A DNA stretch of 64,000 nt from Kushneria avicenniae (GCF_900112585.1 NZ_FOLY01000004.1:1-64000), one strand, 5' to 3'. Shown: positions 1 through 10,200, counted from the stretch's first letter. The notes: generated by a model not told the origin, from the sequence alone. Numbers and translations: made by a program.

Positions 1-113
1 CGGTGGGGCAGCAGCGCGGCGCCGGGCAGTTCCAGCCGCAGCAGGCGCTGTGACTGCGAAAGTGTTATGTCGAACTGTTCCAGCACACTGTTCAGAAATG
101 AGGTTTCCGCCAT
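1..113 (-). CDS. vgrG: Type VI secretion tip protein VgrG (TssI), N-terminal fragment
   Basis: Only the first ~37 codons are inside the window; the gene runs off the left edge. The start is an ATG at 113 preceded by a GAGGAGAG ribosome site. The visible peptide (MAETSFLNSVLEQFDITLSQ, then a Leu/Arg-rich stretch) resembles the N-terminus of VgrG proteins, which form the trimeric spike at the tip of the Hcp tube. The divergent PAAR gene 120 bp away and the T6SS genes beyond support this. The call rests on a short peptide plus context; the C-terminus, where effector domains occur, cannot be seen. Confidence 0.62.
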   Translation of the reverse strand, partial: MAETSFLNSVLEQFDITLSQSQRLLRLELPGAALLPH

Positions 114-232
114 CTTTCTCTCCTCGACATTGATCGCTTGTGCCCCACCTCTGGCAGTGGCTAAATTAACGTTTATTCACGCACCCGAACAGGGGGCGCC
201 TTCATTCACTCTTTTCGGAGAATTCCGACAAC
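114..232. promoter_or_regulatory. Divergent vgrG / PAAR intergenic region
   Basis: This 119-bp gap separates the two divergent starts and must hold promoters or leaders for both the spike (vgrG) and spike-tip (PAAR) genes. It is AT-richer around 160-180. No clear -35/-10 pair could be assigned. The CGGAGAA just before 233 is the PAAR ribosome site. Confidence 0.35.
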
Positions 233-499
233 ATGAAAGGTATCGTTGTACTGGGTGACGCCACCAGCCATGGTGGCAAGGTCATCACCGCGCAGAGCAA
301 CTATCTGGTCAATGGCAAACCGGTGGCCTGTGTTGGCGACAAGGTGACCTGTCCGAAAAGCGGCCACAGCACCAACGCCATTGTGGAAGGCCATCCGACC
401 ATGACTGTAAACGGCAAACCCGTAGCCATGCACGGCCATAAAACAGCGTGCGGCGCCACGCTGATCTCCTCGCATAATGGTGACCATGGTCACAGCTGA
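233..499 (+). CDS. PAAR-domain spike-tip protein
   Basis: This 88-residue protein is essentially one PAAR domain: repeated short beta strands with Gly-rich turns (GKVITAQS, VNGKPVACVGD, TMTVNGKPVA) and the conserved Cys/His residues that bind the zinc at the cone tip (CPK..GH near 42-46, MHGHKTACG near 67-75). PAAR proteins cap the VgrG trimer, sharpen the T6SS spike and may carry effectors. This one has no C-terminal extension, so it would act as a stand-alone tip or recruit an effector. It is divergent from vgrG and overlaps the end of the convergent thiolase-like gene by 10 bp. The start follows a CGGAGAA ribosome site. Confidence 0.88.
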   Translation: MKGIVVLGDATSHGGKVITAQSNYLVNGKPVACVGDKVTCPKSGHSTNAIVEGHPTMTVNGKPVAMHGHKTACGATLISSHNGDHGHS

Positions 500-1653
500 T
501 CCCCTGGGGCTGACGGGCCGCCACAGGCCCGCAGCACCATCGCGCTGCTCTGTTTCTCACCGGCAATCTCCAGCACCAGCGCATCCTCGCCCTCCTCGAG
601 CGCTGCCGTTGCAAGCACCAACTGCAGGCACATCATGGCTTCTCCGGGCCAGCCACCGTGGATATCCACTCCGATACCATCATCGATCAGGTCAAATGCC
701 TCCCATCGCGTCATCAGTGCACCACCAGCTTCTACCGCGCGTCCCGGCAATGTCAGGCTGTCTACGACAAGCCGCGCTGGCGCGTTCGACACGGCAACAG
801 AGGAATCGGGCAAGTCGGCCTTGTCTGGCCAGGCATCATTCAGTAGAGCGAGAAGCTGCTCGCGACGATGATAGTCACGCTGACCAGATCGCTTCTCATG
901 CGTAAAGGTCGTTGCTGGCTCGATCAGCCAGCCTTGGTCAAGGGATTCATCTTCCGGCAGAACACGCTGAATCAGCAGTGCATTCACGGCCTCCCCGGGA
1001 TGCAGACCCGGTCCTTTTGATGATCGTCCCAGTACACCCTGTGCATCGAGGCGCGCCACATCTTCGTCATTGATCAGGCTGTCGGCGCTTAGCCAGAGCA
1101 CCCAGGCCATGCCACCTTCCTCCGGCACTGCCATTTGATCATGCAGTCCCCCCTGGCAGGGCACCAGGCGAGCACTTTCGAGACGATCACCATACTGAGT
1201 CTCCATGATGGCCTCTCGAGCCTGCGCCAGTACGATCTCGCCAGCCTGGGGTGACCTGAGCGGCAGCGTCAGTATCAGATCAAACCCTGCCTCTTCCGGC
1301 AGGGCTTCCAGCATGATCAAGGCCTCGACCATCAGGGTCTGGACCAGTGCATTCAGCCGATGCGCCTTGCGCTCCAGCCGCTTCAATCGACTGTCTTCCA
1401 AAGGCATGACATCGACAATGGGATGCACCAGCAGGCGATAACCATCCGGTCCATGGAGAGATTCGGAAAGCACCGGCGGGACAGCCTCGGGCATCACGCC
1501 GCGCGCCATGAAACCGGCCGGGGTCAGCGCCACGGCATCGACCAGATGCAGACGATCGGTCAGGTAATCGCTGCGCACAGTCGTCTTTTCGACAACAGGT
1601 GCAGCCTCCTGATGGCGCTGATGAAGCAGATCAAAGATCGAAGCGCGGGACAT
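490..1653 (-). CDS. Thiolase / beta-ketoacyl-synthase-fold-like protein, T6SS-associated
   Basis: A 387-residue protein two bases downstream of tssA, so probably in the hcp-tssA transcript, and convergent with the PAAR gene. Its middle (about residues 160-215) has a GGL segment, then SADSLINDEDV, then GPGLHPGEAVNALLI, in the same order as in beta-ketoacyl-ACP synthases (GGL, DSL, PGEAAAALL). I do not see the usual nucleophile-Cys context or the two catalytic His motifs, so a non-catalytic thiolase-like fold is more likely than an active synthase. Proteins annotated as 3-oxoacyl-ACP synthase are known beside PAAR/VgrG genes in other T6SS loci, where a role in effector or spike loading is suspected. 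The function here is inferred only. Confidence 0.5.
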   Translation of the reverse strand: MSRASIFDLLHQRHQEAAPVVEKTTVRSDYLTDRLHLVDAVALTPAGFMARGVMPEAVPPVLSESLHGPDGYRLLVHPIVDVMPLEDSRLKRLERKAHRLNALVQTLMVEALIMLEALPEEAGFDLILTLPLRSPQAGEIVLAQAREAIMETQYGDRLESARLVPCQGGLHDQMAVPEEGGMAWVLWLSADSLINDEDVARLDAQGVLGRSSKGPGLHPGEAVNALLIQRVLPEDESLDQGWLIEPATTFTHEKRSGQRDYHRREQLLALLNDAWPDKADLPDSSVAVSNAPARLVVDSLTLPGRAVEAGGALMTRWEAFDLIDDGIGVDIHGGWPGEAMMCLQLVLATAALEEGEDALVLEIAGEKQSSAMVLRACGGPSAPGDQL

Positions 1654-1655
1654 GG

Positions 1656-2768
1656 TCAGTCGTCATCCCGTTGCTGGGTGCCAAGAGTATCGCGGATATT
1701 GTCGATTACACCGTCATCCTTGATGACATCCTTGAGCCACTCTTCGAGCGGCATACGCCCCCATTTGATGGCACGTTCGACCAGATAGGGAACCGGGCTG
1801 TGCGGCTCGCGCTCCTTGAAGTAGCGGGCCACGCCATTAAGCATTTCAAAGGCTTCGTCACGGCTTTGGGGATGCTTGCGAAGGCTGTCGGCAGGCCCAT
1901 GGCCGACAGACGTTGATATCGCTTCATTTACTGGTGCAGCGACGCCCGCTTCCGACATGGCGATGGGGGCGTCGAGCGGCGTCTCAGCGCTTTCGCTGGT
2001 AAAACTCGCGCCGCGATCACGCAGCAAGCGTTCGGTGAGGTCACGACACTGTTCCATGACCTTTTGCAGCGCACCATAGCTGGGGGCATCGTGCCCGAGC
2101 TTTTGATCACAGATGCTTTCCAGCTGGTGTAAACCGGTCAGTGCTTCGACGATATTGGCATGACGGTCTTTCAGGAACTCGGTACTGCTGAGTACAACGG
2201 AGCGCTGGAAAATCTCGTCGTTGATCTTGCCTTCTCTCAGGGCGGTGCCCATGGCATCAGGATCATTGCGCGCCTGGTTTTCGACCTGACGAGACTCCTC
2301 ATAATCGGCAAGGCCGTATCCCTCGCCGGCCACCAGAGGCAGTGTTCGAACCACGCTTGTCAGCGTGTCACTCAACCAGCTCAATCGAGCAGAGCGCTCC
2401 TCGAGGTCATCCTCATCAAACTCGGGGTAAAGGCTTTCCCAGTACTCGTCGAGCAACCGCCCTGTTAGATGCAGGCCAAAACGAATGCCGGCGAACCCTT
2501 CACGATGGGCAAGCCCTTCACACAGCCAGCCGGCCAGCTGGATATCCTTGCTTTGCTCGGCCAGTGCCTGACCGGCAAGACGAATGACCAGACCCCAATC
2601 AGCCTGTTTGAGTTCGGTCTGCCACTCCCCCTGTGGGAGGTAGTCCGGGTCGGCACGGCGTGCTTCCTTGATCTCATCAAAAAGCAGGGAAAAGGTGAGG
2701 TCTTCGCCGCTGCCGCCATTGATTGGCGCCAGCAGCGTTTCGACGGAAAGCTCACCGAGTTCGTTCAT
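1656..2768 (-). CDS. tssA: T6SS protein TssA (ImpA N-terminal domain)
   Basis: TssA links baseplate, membrane complex and growing sheath/tube. The 370-residue protein opens with an ImpA-type N-terminal domain: LLAPINGGSGEDLTFS, then DWGLVIRLAGQAL and a WLCEGLA helix at about residues 10-140. A variable middle follows, and the C-terminal ~60 residues contain HSPVPYLVERAIKWGRMPLEEWL, a motif of the ImpA-related C-terminus. An AGGAGAGG ribosome site precedes the ATG. It lies downstream of hcp on the same strand with about 200 bp and a hairpin between them. Confidence 0.9.
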   Translation of the reverse strand: MNELGELSVETLLAPINGGSGEDLTFSLLFDEIKEARRADPDYLPQGEWQTELKQADWGLVIRLAGQALAEQSKDIQLAGWLCEGLAHREGFAGIRFGLHLTGRLLDEYWESLYPEFDEDDLEERSARLSWLSDTLTSVVRTLPLVAGEGYGLADYEESRQVENQARNDPDAMGTALREGKINDEIFQRSVVLSSTEFLKDRHANIVEALTGLHQLESICDQKLGHDAPSYGALQKVMEQCRDLTERLLRDRGASFTSESAETPLDAPIAMSEAGVAAPVNEAISTSVGHGPADSLRKHPQSRDEAFEMLNGVARYFKEREPHSPVPYLVERAIKWGRMPLEEWLKDVIKDDGVIDNIRDTLGTQQRDDD

Positions 2769-2860
2769 TGCCCCTCTCCTGATCCCTTGTACCTGATGAC
2801 TCTCGCCTTTCAGGTCGCACTTTACTAAAACAATGCATTATACAGGCTGAAAAAACGCAA

Positions 2861-2902
2861 TACGCCCACCAGAGACATTATTAATGCCAACTGACGGGCG
2901 TA
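2861..2902 (-). terminator. Hairpin after hcp, possible (partial) terminator
   Basis: TACGCCC (2861-2867) pairs with GGGCGTA (2896-2902) around a long loop that can pair further (CAG/CTG). On the minus strand the stem is followed by ...TTGCGTTTTTTC, a T-rich tract. It sits between hcp and tssA and could reduce read-through from the highly expressed hcp. Confidence 0.45.
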
Positions 2903-2969
2903 AAAGGAACGATCAGGTAACCCTCATGTCGAGCGCTACCCTGCCACTCTCAATGAGCAGCGTTCGAAC

Positions 2970-3500
2970 TCAGGAATAAACCTTGTTACGAGTGCGATCC
3001 CAGCCGCCAGCAACGTTACCGCCGCCCTGACCATCGGCGCGTTTCTGCTGGGTGTAAGTGATCTTGATGCGCGCATAGTTGAACTTGATGGTTTCATGCG
3101 GCAGATCATGGCGGTCTTCGCTCTGATCCTGCTCAAAGCCGGTGGATACAGAAGTGCCTTCCATGTTGGTCGAGGAAACGATGACCTCTTCCATTTTCAC
3201 TTCCATATAGCGCACCTTGTCACCACCGGCACGGTTGACGTGCATGGTGATTTCCTTGATGTGCTGGCCCTTGCAGCAGGCTTCAAAAAGCTTGGCAGAC
3301 GCCTTGTCGATGAACTTCTGAACGCGGAACTCGCTCAGGTTGACGCGTTCGGCAGAGGCACCGCCTGCAGAGCTTGCAGTCGCAGACGTGGACTGGCTGG
3401 CACCGAAATCGAAGCTCAGAAGCTCGATCCAGTCCTTGTGCTTGTCGTCCAGTGCCTCACCGGGAATACCGTCGATCTTGAGGTAGGTATCAAATGCCAT
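2970..3500 (-). CDS. hcp: T6SS inner-tube protein Hcp (TssD)
   Basis: A 176-residue Hcp. It opens MAFDTYLKIDGIPGE, and later shows VQKFIDKASAKLFEACCKG and IKFNYARIKITYTQQ, all typical of this family, which stacks as hexameric rings to form the tube propelled by T6SS. The start at 3500 is chosen because AGGAG lies just upstream and MAFD is the family start; an in-frame codon at 3551 has no such support. A ~290-bp gap upstream, unlike the tight spacing in the rest of the minus half, suggests its own promoter. A hairpin follows the gene. Confidence 0.95.
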   Translation of the reverse strand: MAFDTYLKIDGIPGEALDDKHKDWIELLSFDFGASQSTSATASSAGGASAERVNLSEFRVQKFIDKASAKLFEACCKGQHIKEITMHVNRAGGDKVRYMEVKMEEVIVSSTNMEGTSVSTGFEQDQSEDRHDLPHETIKFNYARIKITYTQQKRADGQGGGNVAGGWDRTRNKVYS

Positions 3501-3696
3501 GTTATCCAGCTCTCCTGTGTTTTCAGTGTTTGAAAAAGCGCACCAGACCATCGTGCCGGTGCCTTTTTCTCTCCCCGCCGATGCCTTGACTACGACAGGG
3601 AGACGCTGCGCACCCTATTACCTGTCCGAAAGGCTTCGGCACCAGGGCCGCCTGCCCGTGGCTAACCGATGGCCAGCGCGACACCGGTTAACTCAA

Positions 3697-3702
3697 ATTA
3701 TA
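3697..3702 (-). promoter_or_regulatory. Candidate -10 element for hcp
   Basis: On the minus strand this reads TATAAT, about 190 nt before the hcp start. The best -35 with a 17-bp spacer is only TTCCCT, so the promoter is weak by consensus or activator-dependent. The resulting leader contains a short CCGAA/TTCGG hairpin. The 3501-3791 gap holds nothing else recognisable. Confidence 0.35.
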
Positions 3703-3791
3703 TCCGCGATATCTTTTATAGGGAATGTGAACATACCCTTTTCCAAGCAAAAAACTTGATCGATTCACACTTACACAAACATTTTTAATGT

Positions 3792-6290
3792 TCACGACTG
3801 CTTGCGCACCTCGATTTCGACGCGCCGGTTGGGTGCCATGCACTCGATCAATGCAGCTCGCGGCTGATCCCGGTCACAGCTCACCAGCGGGCGATCACTA
3901 CCAGCGCCGATCGCTTCAACCAGCTCGGAAGGAACGCCCTTGCCCACCAGATACTGACGGACGGTACGAGCCCGCTGCAGGGAGAGCTGTCGATTGGTTT
4001 CAGCATTGCCAATAGGGTCGGCGTACCCGGTAATCTTGATTTCGCCCAGATCACGCGTATTGAGTAATCTCTGGGCCAGCGCATCGAGCTCCTGTTGGCC
4101 GGCCTTCTGCAGCCCGGCATAATCTCCGCGCCCAAAAGCAAAGAGGGTATCCGACTCCAGCACGATGGTTTCAGCACTGGAGAGCGTCTGTTCCAGCAGG
4201 CTGTCGATATAGTTGCGGCTGCTCGAGATTAGAAACGCATTGGAAGAGATCCTTGGGGTATCGACTTCGCCTAACTGGCTTGCGTAAAAATCGATCTGGC
4301 GACCGGCTTCCTGATAATCCTCGCCGGCACGAGAATCATCATCTGCCCGGTAGGCGATGTCGGGGTACCAGAAGGCTGGTAGCTGCTCTTTCAGGAGTTT
4401 TGGATCGATTTCCTCACGATCCGTCTCGGAGAGCATCAGATAGGTATCCAGCGTCGCTCGTCCAAATTTGGCCAGTGACTGGGCACTGTTGTTGTCAGGA
4501 CGCGCAAACGGTGCCACCGTCTCGGGGCCATCCAGTTTGCGCAGCTCGTCACTGCTGCGCCGATAGACGTCGATGGTGGTCAATGTGTAGAGCGAGCGGG
4601 TCAGATTGTGCTCCACCGGCTCAAGCATAATGGGCTTTAACGCCTCGAAATAGCTCTGACGCAGGGCCGGCTCGATCTCATCGCCTTGATAAAGTCCCCA
4701 CTGCATGGCAAGCGGTACCCCATCATCATGGCGACGATCGTAATAGTGCTGACTCCATTTTCTGAGCACATCAAGGCTTTGCCAGCGGGCATACTGCTCC
4801 GGCTGCCGGTCATCCTGATGACCGGCTTCAACCAGAGACTGCGACAGCGAATCGATTTCATCGTGGTTGCGTAGCGCAGAGTGGATCCATAATCCACAAA
4901 TCAAAAGCCCCGCCAGCGCCAGTGCCATCAGCCCGCCCAGACGCTGGCGTCGGCCACGGGTATTATTGACGTGGCGCCCGGCCAGATGCTGATCGGCGAT
5001 GATGACATCGCGAAACAGATTGGCGATGAAATAGGGTCGATGTGCCCGCTCGGCCGAGGTGACCGGGGCTCGATTCAGGGCGAAGTGGCGACTGACGCGG
5101 TGAGCGTGTTCTCCCTCGATCGCCTCTCCCTCCTGCAGGGCACTGACGAAATAGAATCCGCGTAAAAGCGGCGCACTCTGATAGGGGTTGGCATTGGTCA
5201 ATGCGGTGACGAAATCGCTTAAAGGCCCGCGAAGGGCTTCAAATTCCAGCGGGAACTGAAACGCCGCAACCTCTCGTCGTGTATCGGTAATATCACGCTG
5301 CACGATTTCGTCATCCCCGACCCGCTGCCAGTGGCGACAGAGATCGCCAAGCGCCTTGTCGAATTGCTCTCCCCAGTTGACGTTATGCGGCTGTTGATGG
5401 GGAAAGGTGTGCCCCAGCACCTCACTGCGTCGAGCCGGATCCAGTCGCTCGAAAAAGGGGGCGAACCCCTCGATGAGATCGCATTTGGTAAAGACCAGAT
5501 AGATCGGCACCCGTGACTGCAACTGCTCGCGGGCCTCCTGAACCCGCTCACGGAGACGCCGCGCCAGAATACTGCGCTGGTGATCATCTGCGCGGATAAC
5601 ATCGCTGATGTTGACGGCCACAATCAGACCATTGAGCGGGCAGCGCCTTCGCTGTTCGCGCAGCATGCCCATGAAGGCCTTCCATTTGCCGGCCTCCTCT
5701 TCGCTGTCCATATAGCGCCCGGCGGTATCCAGCAGGATGGCATCGGCACTGAAGAACCAGTCGCAGTGACGCGTCCCCCCCATACCGGCCACTCGTGCGT
5801 TCTCGCGCTCGGCAAAGGGAAAATTGAGGCCGGACTGATAGACCATGGTGCTTTTGCCGGCTGCCGGCTGCCCCACGACCATGTACCAGGGCAGTACATA
5901 CAATGCGTCGCGTGAACGTTTGCCACGCCCCTTGCCAGTGCTCTTCAGACGTTCGATCGACTTGAGAAGTCGCTCGCGCAGCAGGCTGATCTCTTCACGA
6001 TCCTGTGGGCTGGCGTCCAGCACAGCCGCATCGGCATCATCCATCAGCAACCGCTCAAGGTTGCGCTTTTGCCCCACACCGCGATAAAGCAGCAATACGT
6101 AGAGCGCCGAGGCCAGCAAAAACACCAGAATGCCGGTGAGCAGGCTGGTCAACGAAGACAGCCCCAGCGCCACGCCCAGACGCCATACAAGGAAAATGGC
6201 GATAAAGAACAATACGCCCAGAATATAAGGCTGATACTTGAAAAATATGTACTTCAGATAAGCCGGCTTAAAACGTTTCATTGCTGTCAT
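3792..6290 (-). CDS. TssM-like (IcmF N-terminal) protein fused to a C-terminal OmpA peptidoglycan-binding domain
   Basis: This protein of about 832 residues has the TssM N-terminal layout: two membrane helices (about 26-75), a cytoplasmic GTPase-like domain with Walker A GQPAAGKS (about 145-152 counted from a GTG at 6305), and a third membrane helix near 455-475. It then departs from TssM. The periplasmic part is short and ends (about 715-835) in an OmpA domain with TGYADPIGN, LSLQRARTV and APNRRVEIEV, which hold the Asp and Arg that bind diaminopimelate. It probably anchors the T6SS membrane complex to peptidoglycan, because the TssL here has no such domain. A full-length tssM lies two genes upstream, so this is a second, specialised copy. 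The ATG at 6290 is preferred; a GTG at 6305 and an ATG at 6281 are possible. Confidence 0.85.
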   Translation of the reverse strand: MTAMKRFKPAYLKYIFFKYQPYILGVLFFIAIFLVWRLGVALGLSSLTSLLTGILVFLLASALYVLLLYRGVGQKRNLERLLMDDADAAVLDASPQDREEISLLRERLLKSIERLKSTGKGRGKRSRDALYVLPWYMVVGQPAAGKSTMVYQSGLNFPFAERENARVAGMGGTRHCDWFFSADAILLDTAGRYMDSEEEAGKWKAFMGMLREQRRRCPLNGLIVAVNISDVIRADDHQRSILARRLRERVQEAREQLQSRVPIYLVFTKCDLIEGFAPFFERLDPARRSEVLGHTFPHQQPHNVNWGEQFDKALGDLCRHWQRVGDDEIVQRDITDTRREVAAFQFPLEFEALRGPLSDFVTALTNANPYQSAPLLRGFYFVSALQEGEAIEGEHAHRVSRHFALNRAPVTSAERAHRPYFIANLFRDVIIADQHLAGRHVNNTRGRRQRLGGLMALALAGLLICGLWIHSALRNHDEIDSLSQSLVEAGHQDDRQPEQYARWQSLDVLRKWSQHYYDRRHDDGVPLAMQWGLYQGDEIEPALRQSYFEALKPIMLEPVEHNLTRSLYTLTTIDVYRRSSDELRKLDGPETVAPFARPDNNSAQSLAKFGRATLDTYLMLSETDREEIDPKLLKEQLPAFWYPDIAYRADDDSRAGEDYQEAGRQIDFYASQLGEVDTPRISSNAFLISSSRNYIDSLLEQTLSSAETIVLESDTLFAFGRGDYAGLQKAGQQELDALAQRLLNTRDLGEIKITGYADPIGNAETNRQLSLQRARTVRQYLVGKGVPSELVEAIGAGSDRPLVSCDRDQPRAALIECMAPNRRVEIEVRKQS

Positions 6291-6310
6291 CCGCTCAATG
6301 CTCACCGCCG

Positions 6311-7222
6311 TCAGGCGTGACTTGGAAAACGTGCCATGGCCTGCGCCAGGCTTAGATGCATATCAGGTAGTGCGAGTGTTCCGGGATGCGCTTCATCCGG
6401 ATGGAACGGTGCCATCACATCGATACAGTGATGGTGATCACCCGGATCCGACAGCACTTCATAAAACTGCTCGGCACTTGCCCAGGACGGCATCAATAGA
6501 AGACGCGGCAGCATGAAATCATCGATCAAAAGGCTCATTGCCGGCTGGCCGCCGGGGCAGGCACGACCCAGCCACTGCTGCCAGAGATCTGCGACCGGAC
6601 GCTTGAGCCCACGCTCTGCCGGTAGCGGCAAAAGCGCTGTTACCGGGCTTCCGGCCTGCCAGCGCTGCATGATGTAGTAAAGCCGGTGCAGACACGCCGA
6701 CAAAACGAACTCGGGCCGATTCCACATCATTGCCGCCGTGACATCAGCCAGGCTGTAATGCTCCAGAAAGCGCTCATGGACACGCTGATAGAGCGCCAGA
6801 TCCTGATCGTTCCAGCTACGGAGCTCGGGCAGTGCCAGCGTCGGGTCGATCAGCGCATCGCCGTGGACAGCATCGGTCAGGATCTGTCTGGCCTGGCCGG
6901 CGAAAATTTCGGCCAGGATATGCTGGCAGGGCAACGTACGGGCGCGCTCCCCGTTGAGCGTTTGATAAATAAAAAAGGGATAGCGCCGTTGGGAGGCATC
7001 CGAAGAGCTGATCATCGCGCCCATCACATTCCCACCGGCACGAGCGTGATAGCTGTAATAGCAGATAGGCAGCGCATCGAAACGCTGCTGCCAGTCCGCG
7101 TGATCCAGAAAGCGTAACAGCGCCTGCTGAAGCCACTGATCCAGTTCCCTGATGGCCTCTCCGGAGGCATTTACACCCACAAAGTCAGCTCTGCCGGGGA
7201 TCTTGCCAAAGCAGCCAATCAT
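6311..7222 (-). CDS. tagF: T6SS-associated protein TagF
   Basis: The N-terminus MIGCFGKIPGRADFV is the hallmark of the TagF family (DUF2094). TagF is known as a post-translational repressor of T6SS firing in several bacteria, acting opposite the threonine-phosphorylation pathway or by binding Fha. At 303 residues it is TagF alone, without the PP2C phosphatase domain fused in some species. No ppkA, pppA or fha gene is in the window, so its partner is not visible. It sits between the two tssM-type genes, with a GGAAGAG ribosome site. Confidence 0.88.
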   Translation of the reverse strand: MIGCFGKIPGRADFVGVNASGEAIRELDQWLQQALLRFLDHADWQQRFDALPICYYSYHARAGGNVMGAMISSSDASQRRYPFFIYQTLNGERARTLPCQHILAEIFAGQARQILTDAVHGDALIDPTLALPELRSWNDQDLALYQRVHERFLEHYSLADVTAAMMWNRPEFVLSACLHRLYYIMQRWQAGSPVTALLPLPAERGLKRPVADLWQQWLGRACPGGQPAMSLLIDDFMLPRLLLMPSWASAEQFYEVLSDPGDHHHCIDVMAPFHPDEAHPGTLALPDMHLSLAQAMARFPSHA

Positions 7223-7240
7223 GATGCTCTTCCCTGTTAC

Positions 7241-10200
7241 TCACTGCCCCATACCGGGAATGCTGAGTGACTTGATACGCTTGAGATCCGAAACCTTGAC
7301 GCCACCAAAGTTGCGGACATCAAAGCTGACCGCGCCCATCCAGGTCTGCCATCCAAAGCGCTGTCGGGCCTGATCAAGAGGGGTAATATGCGCACTGTCG
7401 ATCATGCGCAAAAAGCCCCATCGCCCGGGATAGTCAAAGACCGTATGACGTTCACCATTGCGATTGATGATGTCCATGCGGGCACCGAAGGATTTGCCGT
7501 CACCGGGCCAGACCAGCCGCTCCCAGTGCTGACTGTTGTTGCGATAGCGAATGGTCTGGCCATCAATGGTCAGCACAATTTCCGTCAGGCCCGCGGTCGG
7601 ATTCATCTGCAATTCGAAACCGTTTTGCAGATCGGAAAGACTGTCGATCACACGCCCGAGTTCGGTGGCATTGTCGATGCTTTCAAGCATGCGAGGATCG
7701 ACCATGTTCGAACGCTGGCCACTGCCGGAGCCGGCCAGATCGCCGATTTCGTCACGGCGAAACTTCGACAGCACGCCGTCATCGGGATCGATGAAATGTG
7801 AGAGATCGCGTACTGAAGCCTCATTGGTCGAATCAGCCACCGGATAACGACCGGCGACCATCTGTTGCCAGGGCGTATGCACCTGATCATTCCAGGCACC
7901 GTTGAGTTGAGTGCGGGCCGGTCCGTTAAGCGCTTTCCAGGTATTCTCCACAGGTGTGTGAAACAGGGGCTGAAGTGAGGCCACCAGTGGCGTTCGAGAA
8001 GTGTCTACACGTGCAGCAATAAAATTACGCAGCGTGTTGATCTCGGAAGACTGCCCCGCCAGGGTTTCCATGATCAGCGACTTACTGCTGCGTCCCGTAT
8101 CCTGAGCGCCACGGATGTTGTCGATGCGGCTCTTGAGCTGGCGCAGATCCAGCAGGTACTGGTTGACCACGGAGTCATCACTGCCGGTGGCTTCATCGGC
8201 TGCCAGCAGTCGTGAAACCGGACGGAAATGACGCGCCAGCATGCCGTCGTTGATGCGCGGCAGCGATGCCAGATCAATCGAGGGGCCATCAGCACTGTCA
8301 TCGCCAAACACTCGGGTCACGCGCGTCCAGAAGCTTTGATCCTGCTCGCGGCCACTCTGATCACTTTGCTCATCGTGGGCACGCGGTGAATCCCAGCGAG
8401 TGTTGTCGTCCACGGCCGCCAGAACCTGGCGCAGCGGTGAGGTCTGGAGGTCGCTGTATTGAGCCAGTCGGGTACTGGACTGATCCAGCGTGTCGAACTG
8501 CGAAACATGAGTGCTGGTCAGAAAGCGCTCCCAGGCTCTGGCATAGTCGCGCTTGTAACGGGCCATTAATTGACTGACGAAGCGGGCCTTTGACTGCACG
8601 GCATCGTCGGTAGTTTCATCATCAAGTACCCAGTCGGACTCGCGGGCGAGATCTCCGGAAACGGTTTTGATGATCTCCGGGCGTAGATATTGCTCCCAGA
8701 CTTCACGAGTATAAAAGGCCGGCACGGCGCGGCTGGCGTACAAGAGCCGACCGGGCATGTCAGGCGCCATGCGCGAAAGCGTGAGCGGATCAAAGCGTTT
8801 TTCAACTTCAAGCTGATAGCGCAGGTACTCTCGATCCACCAGGCTGCTATCGATCAGGAAGGCATTGAGGTTGTTGCGCGTATCGGCCACCAGTCGGTCA
8901 TTGCGCTCAAGCGCCGGCGCCTCACCCTGCTGAAGGAAGTGAACATACAGCGCTGCACTGTCCACGATGCCTTCCTGAGACAGCGCGATGTCCCGAGTGC
9001 GAGACATGTCGGTCAGCAGACGCGGCAGCGCCGTGGCCACGAAGTCTGCCTGATCCTCATGAGCGCCTGGATCCGTCAGAATCAGATAGAGCTGCAGCGA
9101 GGAGTAGCCCTCGATCAGACGTTCGATGTCCGCCTGATCAAGTCGAGTCAGCATTTCTTCGGAAAGCGATGGTCCACGCGACTCACCCGGTGTTGATGCG
9201 ACACCCTGTGCGTCAGCTTCGTCTCCGTTCAGATCTCCCAGAGCATCTTCGCCCTGGCGCATGCCCTCTTCCACGTCAGTGCGCAGATCGCTACGCGCCG
9301 AATACCATGCATCCCGAGCACTGTCGGTGGTACGTGAACGAGCCTCGCTACGCACACGGCTACCCACCTCGGACAGGCTGGTCGGCGCGCTGCCCAGCGC
9401 TGGGCGCTCGGTAGAGCGCTCTTTCATGCGGGACACGGCAGAGTTGCCGATGGCCTGACCCCGATCGCTCAATGCCTGTGTCCGGCTGTTATCACCGGCC
9501 GACGCTTCCGGCGTGGTTTCATTATCCGAAAGTGCATTCTGAGCCGCCTCGTCACTGGTATCGATACCATCATGACGGCCGGCCAGAGCCCCCAGCTCAC
9601 GCAACTGACGCGCCAGACGCATCTGCAGGGGCGTCAGGGCCTCGGCCTTCAACAGCGCCCCCCAGGCCTGCATCAGGGCATCACGCATGGCATCACCCTG
9701 ATAAAGCCCCATGTCCAGCCGCAGTGGTATCCCCTGCTGGCGATACTGTTCAATGCCAGTCAGCTGGCGTTGCATGTCTGCCAGCAGGGAAAGACGCTGG
9801 TCCCGGCTCATGCTCATGACCGGCCCGGCGCCCTCCTGCTCGAGCGTCTGTGAAATCTCGTCAACCCACTGGTGATTATGCCAGGCAGACCAGCCCTGCG
9901 CTGCAATCACGGCCACGCCCAGCAGCCCGGCAGTGCCGATCAGAAATGGCGGAAGCGAGCGACGATTGCCATGTCTTGAGTAGTAGAGGCTCAGATTGCG
10001 ATCGGCAAAAATGACCTCACGGAAGGTATCGGTGATGAAATAGCTTTTCTCGCCCTGCGACACACGACTATTGGCCACATCCGCGCTCTGCTCCAGAGCA
10101 AAATCATGTCGCGTTTTTTCATCCAGCAGGGCTGGCAGGGTCGGGCCACTTTGCAGGGCACTGGTAAAGTAGAGACCGCGCAGTACGGGGGCCCGCTCGC

